NCBI GenBank assembly: GCA_039807745.1
Contig: JBDHRV010000187.1
Location: forward strand, 1-5,214
Reading direction: 5' to 3'
Length of the DNA stretch: 5,214 nucleotides
DNA from: JAEUMW01 sp039807745
GTDB lineage: Bacteria; Pseudomonadota; Gammaproteobacteria; Burkholderiales; JAEUMW01
Shown here: positions 1 through 4,684 of the stretch, piece after piece
Numbering within the stretch: position 1 is the stretch's first letter
Layout: each line of letters begins with the position of its first letter
Made by a program: the position numbers and the translations under genes
The notes under the pieces: model-generated
Seen by the model: the letters and a program-made list of their open reading frames with translations, nothing else
Told to the model about the DNA's origin: nothing
The model's database searches: none

Positions 1-1119
1 CCGCTGCTCGGCTACGAGGCCTTCACCGCGTTCATGCTCGAGGCGACGTTCTTCGGCGTCATGCTGCTCGGGCGCGAACGCGTGTCGCCGCGCTTCTATT
101 TCTTCGCCTGCTGCATGGTGTCGCTCGGCACGTTGTTCTCGTCGTTCTGGATCCTCGCCAACAACAGCTGGATGCAGGTGCCGCTCGGCCACACCATCGT
201 CGACGGCCGGTTCGTGCCCGAGGACTGGAAGCAGATCGTGCTCGGCCCGGTGCAGATGGTGCGCTGGCCGCACATGCTGCTGGCCGCCTTCCTGACGACC
301 GCGATGTGCGTGGGCGCCACCGGCGCGTGGTACCTGCTGCGCGGCGTGCACCGCGACGAAGGCCGCGTGATGCTGCATTGGGGCCTGGGCCTGGTGGGGG
401 TGCTGATCCCGCTGCAGATGTTCGTCGGCCACCTCACCGGGCTGTACGTGCTCGAGCACCAGCCCGCCAAGTTCGCCGCCATCGAGGCGCGCTGGCAGAA
501 CCAGCAGCCGGCCAGCGAGGTGCTGATCGCCTGGCCGGACGAGGCCAACGAGCGCAACCTTTATGCGATCACCGTGCCCAAGCTCGGCAGCTTCATCGCC
601 TCGGGCAACTGGACTTCGGCCGAGGTCGGTCTGGAATCGTTCCCGCGCGAGGACTGGCCGCCGGTGCTGATCCCGTTCTTCGGCTTTCGCATCATGGTCG
701 GCATGGGGCTGCTCATGTCGGCATTGGTGATCGTCGGCCACGTGCTGCGCTGGCGCCGCCGGCTGGAGAGTTCGCGCTGGTTCTTGTGGGGCATGTTCCT
801 GAGCTTTCCCAGCGGCTTCGTCGCCGTGCTGGCCGGCTGGTTCACCGCCGAGGTCGGCCGCCAGCCCTGGGTCATCTACGGCCTGCTGCGCACCAAGGAC
901 GCGGTCACGCCGTCGCTGCGCACCGAGGACGTGCTGTTCTCGTTGAGTGTCTACGTGCTGGTGTATGCGGTGGTCTATTCCTTCGGTCTGTACTACATCT
1001 ACCGGCTGCTGCGCGACGGGCCCAGAGGCGCGCAGCAGCCGATCGCGGGCGCCACCGGTAGCCGGCCGTTGGCCTTCGCCGTCGAGCGCGAGCCGTCCGC
1101 CGGCGGCGATCAACGATGA
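1..1119 (+). CDS. cydA: Cytochrome bd-type (CIO-like) quinol oxidase subunit I, 5'-truncated
   Basis: Subunit I of cytochrome bd oxidase, the inner-membrane subunit that binds the haems and oxidises quinol. The frame is open from base 1, giving 372 residues. By alignment to E. coli CydA from memory, about 93 N-terminal residues lie upstream, including the His19 haem ligand. Conserved positions that can be seen, in window numbering with E. coli equivalents, are Glu6 (E99), Glu14 (E107), His91 (H186, haem b558), Lys157 and Glu162 (K252 and E257, quinol site), Met232 (M393, haem b558), Glu284 (E445) and GRQPW at 286-290. The Q loop is about 65 residues shorter than in E. coli CydA. That, with the run GRQPWVIYGLLRT, points to the short-loop cyanide-insensitive (CioA) subgroup. 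The expected full length of about 465 residues fits CioA. The stop overlaps the cydB start (ATGA), so translation is probably coupled. The family assignment is secure; cyanide insensitivity itself is inferred. Confidence 0.96.
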   Translation, partial: PLLGYEAFTAFMLEATFFGVMLLGRERVSPRFYFFACCMVSLGTLFSSFWILANNSWMQVPLGHTIVDGRFVPEDWKQIVLGPVQMVRWPHMLLAAFLTTAMCVGATGAWYLLRGVHRDEGRVMLHWGLGLVGVLIPLQMFVGHLTGLYVLEHQPAKFAAIEARWQNQQPASEVLIAWPDEANERNLYAITVPKLGSFIASGNWTSAEVGLESFPREDWPPVLIPFFGFRIMVGMGLLMSALVIVGHVLRWRRRLESSRWFLWGMFLSFPSGFVAVLAGWFTAEVGRQPWVIYGLLRTKDAVTPSLRTEDVLFSLSVYVLVYAVVYSFGLYYIYRLLRDGPRGAQQPIAGATGSRPLAFAVEREPSAGGDQR

Positions 1120-2147
1120 CGGGCACCGCGCCGCCGAGCGATCTGGCGCTGTTCTGGGCCGGCGTGATCGCGCTGGCGATCCTCGTCTACGTCATCCTCG
1201 ACGGCTTCGACCTCGGCGTCGGCATCCTGTTCGGCACGACGCGCGACGAAGCCCGGCGCACGGCGCTGATGAACACCATCGCGCCGTTCTGGGATGGCAA
1301 CGAAACCTGGCTCGTGGTCGTCGGGGCGGGGCTGTTCGCGGCGTTCCCGGCGGTCTACGCGGTCTTCCTCGCGGCGTTCTACATCCCGGTGCTGCTGCTG
1401 CTCGTCGGTCTGATCTTCCGCGGCGTCGCGTTCGAGTTCCGCGGCCGCAGCGTTCGCATGCGCCGGCTGTGGGATCGGGGCTTCTTCGTCGGTTCGGTCG
1501 TCGTCGCCTTCGTGCAGGGCGCGGCGGTGGGGGCGATGATGCGCGGCGTCGCGGTGCGCGATGGGCAGTTCGCCGGCGGCTCGTTCGACTGGCTGCATCC
1601 GTTCGCGCTGCTGACCGGCGCCGGCCTCGTTTTCGGCTACGCGCTGCTCGGCGCCGGCTGGGTCGTCGTCAAGAGCGAGGGCGCGCTGCGCGACTGGGCG
1701 CGCGCGCGCATCAGCTGGCTCGCGGCGATCGTCTTCGTGCTGATCGGCGCGGCCTTCGCCGTCGTGCTCGGCGCCGACGCCGGCGCGGTGGCGCAGGGCC
1801 ATCTGCGCGACCGACCGTGGGGCTGGGTGTTTCCGGCCACCGGCGTCGCCGCGCTCGCCGCCACGGCACTTGCCGCGCGCGGCCGTAACGACGTGCTGCC
1901 CTTCGCCGGCAGCGCGCTGTTCTTCGTTTGCGCCTACCTGAGCCTGGGCGTGATGTTCTGGCCGTACATGGTGCCGTACGCGCTCACCGTCGGCAGCGCG
2001 GCGTCGCCCGATGCGTCGCTGCGCTTCCTGTTCTACGGCGGCGTGGTCGTGTTGCCGGTCATCGTCGTCTACACCGCTGGTGTCTATTGGGTCTTCCGCG
2101 GCAAGACTCCCGGCTTTGGCGGCGAAGCGCACAAGCGTCGATTGTGA
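1116..2147 (+). CDS. cydB: Cytochrome bd-type (CIO-like) quinol oxidase subunit II
   Basis: Subunit II of the bd oxidase, a polytopic membrane protein that pairs with CydA and helps hold the haem-bearing subunit. It has 343 residues, close to the usual CioB length. Family landmarks are DGFDLGVG at 29-36, PFWDGNETWLV at 57-67 and RGVAFEFR at 102-109. Several long hydrophobic stretches follow, ending in a final helix before the basic tail HKRRL. The WDGNETW form, where E. coli CydB differs, is typical of CIO-type subunit II. The ATG sits in the ATGA overlap with the cydA stop. Only a weak purine-rich stretch (GGCGGCGA) precedes it, which suits translation coupled to cydA. The TGA stop shares its last base with an IS4-type transposase remnant, so the extreme C-terminus or stop could have been altered by that insertion, although the length looks normal. 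No CydX-like small subunit is visible downstream. Confidence 0.96.
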   Translation: MTGTAPPSDLALFWAGVIALAILVYVILDGFDLGVGILFGTTRDEARRTALMNTIAPFWDGNETWLVVVGAGLFAAFPAVYAVFLAAFYIPVLLLLVGLIFRGVAFEFRGRSVRMRRLWDRGFFVGSVVVAFVQGAAVGAMMRGVAVRDGQFAGGSFDWLHPFALLTGAGLVFGYALLGAGWVVVKSEGALRDWARARISWLAAIVFVLIGAAFAVVLGADAGAVAQGHLRDRPWGWVFPATGVAALAATALAARGRNDVLPFAGSALFFVCAYLSLGVMFWPYMVPYALTVGSAASPDASLRFLFYGGVVVLPVIVVYTAGVYWVFRGKTPGFGGEAHKRRL

Positions 2148-2191
2148 TCTTCAAGTGGATCAAGCAGCACCTGCGCATCAAGAAGTTTCTC
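2147..2191 (+). mobile_element. IS4-type transposase sliver (about 15 codons)
   Basis: Read in the frame starting at 2147, this stretch encodes IFKWIKQHLRIKKFL. It closely matches the segment I recall from IS4-type transposases (E-L-F-F-K-W-I-K-Q-H-L-R-I-K), which begins at the catalytic Glu of the Y-(2)-R-(3)-E-(6)-K signature. The signature Lys (in WIK) is present, but the Glu and everything before it are missing. After KKFL the expected G-T-S/E-N-A-V continuation is absent and the sequence enters the IS1634-like scar. It is therefore a dead fragment broken on both sides. It lies in a different frame from cydB, immediately at its stop codon. The homology is judged from memory of the family, and the exact ends are uncertain by a few bases. 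Confidence 0.72.
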
Positions 2192-2194
2192 TGT

Positions 2195-2914
2195 CTACGG
2201 CCGAATCTGCTTGATCAGATCGAGCGCGTGGTGCTGCGTGGCGTTGGGCGTCGTGACGATATTGAACGTTGGTGCATCGGCTGCGGCGCCGGGGGTGCGG
2301 CAGGTGTTGCGCACGATCGTGCCCAGCTCGGCCACGAGCGTGGCGAAGCTGTGCACCGCGGTGCCATCGTCGGTCGTGCGGCGGCGCGCCTTGTCCAACG
2401 CGAGTTGCGACCTGCGCGCCGGCGCCACCGGATCGCGCGTGGCCTTGGCCGCCTGATCGGTGTCGGCGAACATCAGCTCACGCCAGGCTTCGCGCATGTG
2501 CCTGCACGTAGTACGCCAGCATGCACAGCAGGATGTGTGCACGCACCCGATCGGCGGTGCGATGGTGGATCGGGCGCACCTTCAGGTCCACCGTCTTCAG
2601 CGAGCGGAACGCGTGCTCCACGTTGGCCAGCGCCCTGTAGTTGCGCACGCACTCGGCCGCGTCCATGCGCTGCGGATGATGTAGATGCCGTCCAGCGCCG
2701 CTTCGGCGGCGATCGCCTCGTGCTTGCGCACGAACGTGAAGCTGTTGTCGGCGATGGCCAGCTCGAAGTGCTTGGCGACCTTGTACTGGTTGGCCACCTT
2801 GCCCACGCGCAGCCCGATCGCATCGGCGCCTTTGAGCCGGCTCGCATCGACACGCTCCTTGATCTGCTGCAGCTTGCCCTCGGTGGCGGCGAGCAACGCC
2901 TCGCGCTTGACTAG
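2195..2914 (-). pseudogene. IS1634-like (IS4 superfamily) DDE transposase, N-truncated and frameshifted
   Basis: This is the C-terminal part of a DDE transposase, spread over three minus-strand frames. The first piece, from 2914 down to about 2672, runs from VKREALLAATEGKLQQIK to AALDGIYIIR. The second, from about 2669 to 2502, includes MDAAECVRNYRALANVEHAF, RSLKTVDLKVRPIHHR and VRAHILLCMLAYYVQ. The third, from about 2500 to 2195, includes HMREAWRELMFADTDQAAKA and TRDPVAPARR and ends ALDLIKQIRP-stop. The catalytic Glu with a Lys seven positions on (E-(6)-K) is intact in piece two, codon 2616-2618. Family members are about 550 residues long, so more than half the protein, with both catalytic Asp residues, is missing. 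The second frame change is explained by loss of two bases, CAG-TGG-CAC reduced to CAGGCAC near 2501. The first appears to be a deletion of about 20 bases near 2670. The IS1634 name rests on recalled C-terminal motifs; a related IS4-superfamily group is the alternative. Confidence 0.85.
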
Positions 2915-3324
2915 TTACTCGCGGTTGCGATCAGTGTACACACCACCTTGCGGTCGCGGCGCGGTCCGTCGAATTCGCAGAAGAAGACGCCCTGCCAGGT
3001 CGAAAGGCCTGGCTGACCGTCGATGATGGGGATCGTCTCCGACGGACCCACCAGACCGGCCTTGACGTGCGCATCGCCGTTGTCGTCCTGCTCGTCGTGC
3101 AGCCAGACCCCGGCCGGAATCAGTTTGCGCAGGAAGTTCACGACATCGGTCGGCACACTGGCATCCCAGTTCTCCTGGATCATGATCGCTGCGGTAGCCC
3201 CCTGCGCATAGACGTTGATCAGCCCGGACTGCAGCCCTGACCTGGACACCACGTCGCGCACCTGCGTGGTGATGTCCACCAGCTGTTCGCGATGATCGGT
3301 CCGCAGTTCTATCGTTGCCCTCAT
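2911..3324 (-). CDS. yjbQ: YjbQ/UPF0047 family protein (secondary thiamine-phosphate synthase enzyme)
   Basis: A 137-residue single-domain soluble protein of the UPF0047/YjbQ family, the usual family length. Family landmarks are TAAIMIQENWD at 44-54, DAHVKAGLVGPSETIPI at 84-100 and TWQGVFFCEFDGPR at 109-122. The family name comes from weak thiamine-phosphate synthase activity reported for E. coli YjbQ. The physiological role is not established and no thiamine gene is nearby. The segment YAQGATAAI aligns with QHTSAS of E. coli YjbQ, so a usually conserved His is Gly42 here, while His86 is kept. The ATG at 3324 is supported by a strong ribosome site, GGGAGGAG, seven bases upstream. The gene is divergent from the DAHP synthase. 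Its TAG stop (2911-2913) lies at the edge of the transposase scar, so the final few residues (ATASN) may have been changed by the insertion. The protein otherwise looks intact. Confidence 0.93.
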   Translation of the reverse strand: MRATIELRTDHREQLVDITTQVRDVVSRSGLQSGLINVYAQGATAAIMIQENWDASVPTDVVNFLRKLIPAGVWLHDEQDDNGDAHVKAGLVGPSETIPIIDGQPGLSTWQGVFFCEFDGPRRDRKVVCTLIATASN

Positions 3325-3331
3325 GATCGAA

Positions 3332-3339
3332 CTCCTCCC
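3332..3339 (-). promoter_or_regulatory. Ribosome binding site of yjbQ
   Basis: The minus strand reads GGGAGGAG, a near-ideal Shine-Dalgarno sequence, seven bases before the ATG at 3324. It fixes the yjbQ start. Confidence 0.85.
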
Positions 3340-3354
3340 GGCTCCACGGGAAGG

Positions 3355-3360
3355 ATTCTA
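3355..3360 (-). promoter_or_regulatory. Candidate -10 element of yjbQ
   Basis: The minus strand reads TAGAAT, five of six matches to the sigma-70 -10 consensus, 30 bases before the yjbQ ATG. Transcription would start near 3348, giving a leader of about 24 bases that includes the ribosome site. No good -35 hexamer is seen at 16-18 bases spacing. Instead, a perfect 12-bp palindrome (3370-3381) sits where the -35 would begin. The promoter may therefore depend on an activator or be controlled there; this is inference. Confidence 0.4.
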
Positions 3361-3369
3361 CTGTCGCAT

Positions 3370-3381
3370 CGCGGATCCGCG
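3370..3381. promoter_or_regulatory. Perfect 12-bp palindrome, candidate operator
   Basis: CGCGGATCCGCG is its own reverse complement and lies between the two divergent genes. It begins 10 bases upstream of the candidate yjbQ -10 and covers the edge of its expected -35 region, a common place for an operator. No known regulator motif is recognised. In GC-rich DNA a palindrome of this size can arise by chance, so the regulatory role is a guess. Confidence 0.3.
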
Positions 3382-3416
3382 TGAGGTGTTGCTTGCGTTC
3401 GATGCGACCCCGCGCC

Positions 3417-3445
3417 ATGACGCGCCGCACCGAATCCGCTACACT
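3417..3445 (+). promoter_or_regulatory. Candidate sigma-70 promoter of the DAHP synthase gene
   Basis: ATGACG at 3417-3422 (four of six to TTGACA) and TACACT at 3440-3445 (four of six to TATAAT) are separated by exactly 17 bases. Transcription would start near 3452, leaving a leader of about 48 bases before the ATG at 3500. It is the best-spaced pair I found in this intergenic stretch, but neither hexamer is strong. Confidence 0.42.
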
Positions 3446-3458
3446 TCCAAGATTTTTG

Positions 3459-3468
3459 CGAGCGCTCG
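3459..3468. promoter_or_regulatory. Perfect 10-bp palindrome in the leader of the DAHP synthase gene
   Basis: CGAGCGCTCG is its own reverse complement and falls about 8-17 bases after the predicted transcription start. It could be an operator half of a divergent control region or a small hairpin in the leader RNA. No regulator can be named, and chance is a real alternative at this base composition. Confidence 0.22.
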
Positions 3469-3499
3469 AGTCCTTGCCGCTTGCCATGACGATCGCACC

Positions 3500-4621
3500 A
3501 TGATTCTCATACTTGAAGGAAACACCGACCCCGAGGGCGCCGACTATCAGGCACTGCTGGAGCGGCTCGCCACGCTGCCCAACATCACCACCCGCGTCCA
3601 TCATGAGCAGGGCACGGAGCGCGGCCTGTTCGAGGTATATCTCATCGGCAGCACGACCTCGCTCAGCCTGGACGACATGCGGGCACTGCCCTGCGTCGAG
3701 CGCGTCGTGCGTGTGTCGGAGGAGTACCGCATCCTGGGGCGCCACAGAGACGAAGCGCGTCCGACCCACTTCGACTACAACGGCGTGCGCTTCGGGCAGG
3801 ACACCCTCAATGTCTTCGCGGGACTGTGCGCGGTGGACCTGCCGGCACACGTCGAGCAGATGATGAAAGCGCTGCGCGAGCATGGACAGGTCTGCACCCG
3901 CATGGGAGCCTACAAGCCGCGCACCAGCCCCTACGCTTTTCAGGGGCACGGCAGGGCCTGCCTGCCGTACGTTTTCGATCTGGCGGGCAAGTACGGCATC
4001 AAGGTGATCGCGATGGAAGTGACCCACGAGTCGCACATCGACGAGATTCGCGACGCCCTGGAGGAGACAGGGAATCCGACCGGCGTCATGCTCCAGATCG
4101 GCACCCGCAACACGCAGAACTTCGAGCTCCTCAAGATCGCCGGGCGCCAGAAGAACTTTCCCGTTCTGCTCAAGCGCGGCTTCGGCATCACGCTCGACGA
4201 ATCGCTGAACGCCGCCGAATACCTGGCGAGCGAAGGCAACCGGCGCGTCGTGTTCGGGCTGCGCGGCATGAAGACGAACATGGGTGACCCGCACCGCAAC
4301 TTCGTCGACTTCTCCCACGTGCCGGTGGTGCGCCGCCTCACACGGATGCCCGTATGCATCGATCCGTCCCACTCTGTCGGTTCCCGGGCGCAGGCACCCG
4401 ACGGCCTGCTCGACATCTTCCACGTGACGGCCCAGGGCGTACTGGCTGGTGCGAACATGATTCTCGTCGACTTTCACCCCAATCCGGCCAAGGCCCTCGT
4501 GGACGGACCGCAGGCGCTTCTCTTGAAGGAGCTGCCGCACTTTCTGCAGGACGTCGGGATCGCGCGCGATGCCTACCTGCGTCGCGTGGAGTTGGCGCGA
4601 ACGTTGCGGGGCGCCGCCTGA
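3500..4621 (+). CDS. aroF: 3-deoxy-7-phosphoheptulonate (DAHP) synthase, class I-beta, ferredoxin-like-domain type
   Basis: Condenses phosphoenolpyruvate with erythrose 4-phosphate to DAHP, the first step of the cytosolic shikimate pathway. It has 373 residues. Residues 1 to about 70 form a short alpha/beta regulatory-type domain, as in Thermotoga DAHP synthase, followed by a TIM barrel from about 95. Barrel landmarks are AGLCAVD at 107-113, GAYKPRTSPYAFQG at 136-149, LQIGTRNTQNF at 198-208, LLKRGF at 223-228, IDPSHSVG at 287-294, ILVDFHP at 321-327 and KALVDG at 331-336. Predicted metal ligands are Cys110, His291, Asp324 and Asp335. The third is Glu in Thermotoga, and the usual GPCS-E loop reads GLCAVD. 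I chose the ATG at 3500 because MILILEG fits the first strand of the family; the frame stays open upstream to 3323, but that stretch resembles nothing. No clear ribosome site precedes 3500. A KDO8P-synthase-like role is less likely given the N-terminal domain. Confidence 0.93.
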   Translation: MILILEGNTDPEGADYQALLERLATLPNITTRVHHEQGTERGLFEVYLIGSTTSLSLDDMRALPCVERVVRVSEEYRILGRHRDEARPTHFDYNGVRFGQDTLNVFAGLCAVDLPAHVEQMMKALREHGQVCTRMGAYKPRTSPYAFQGHGRACLPYVFDLAGKYGIKVIAMEVTHESHIDEIRDALEETGNPTGVMLQIGTRNTQNFELLKIAGRQKNFPVLLKRGFGITLDESLNAAEYLASEGNRRVVFGLRGMKTNMGDPHRNFVDFSHVPVVRRLTRMPVCIDPSHSVGSRAQAPDGLLDIFHVTAQGVLAGANMILVDFHPNPAKALVDGPQALLLKELPHFLQDVGIARDAYLRRVELARTLRGAA

Positions 4622-4640
4622 CCGTATGCAGGAAGCGCAG

Positions 4641-4661
4641 TGCTCGTCCCGCGGACGGGCA
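4641..4661 (+). other. RNA hairpin between the DAHP synthase and cNMP-binding genes
   Basis: TGCTCGTCC (4641-4649) pairs with GGACGGGCA (4653-4661) across a three-base loop. This makes a 9-bp stem with one G-U pair, 20 bases after the DAHP synthase stop. There is no T run after it, so it is not a standard intrinsic terminator. It could be a processing or stability element that sets different expression levels for the two genes, or a weak attenuator. Confidence 0.4.
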
Positions 4662-4672
4662 GCCTTCCAACC

Positions 4673-4677
4673 AGGAG
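4673..4677 (+). promoter_or_regulatory. Ribosome binding site of the cNMP-binding protein gene
   Basis: AGGAG lies seven bases before the ATG at 4685 and supports that start codon. Confidence 0.75.
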
Positions 4678-4684
4678 CAGGTAC

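Noticed and set aside
947..1888. A 313-codon plus-strand frame overlapping cydA and cydB
   Set aside because: It is Arg/Ala-rich with no domain and is out of frame with both conserved genes.
1110..2132. A 340-codon minus-strand frame opposite cydB
   Set aside because: Its product is a low-complexity string rich in Arg, Ala, Asp and Glu, typical of antisense to hydrophobic GC-rich coding DNA. cydB has full family motifs.
2158..2216. Inverted repeat as a transcription terminator for cydAB
   Set aside because: The arms are separated by 39 bases and no T run follows the right arm, so it is not a credible intrinsic terminator.
2889..2905. Short GCGAG/CTCGC inverted repeat near the end of yjbQ as a terminator
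   Set aside because: The stem is only about five pairs, no T run follows, and it lies within transposase coding homology.
1928..2914. A 328-codon plus-strand frame across the cydB end and the IS remnants
   Set aside because: Only the codons 2147-2191 match anything (the IS4-type sliver). The rest is antisense to the IS1634-like remnant or a shadow of cydB.
3323..3499. Upstream extension of the DAHP synthase to an ATG at 3323
   Set aside because: It would add 59 residues unlike any family N-terminus and overlap the yjbQ start and both candidate promoters. MILILEG at 3500 fits the first strand of the regulatory domain.
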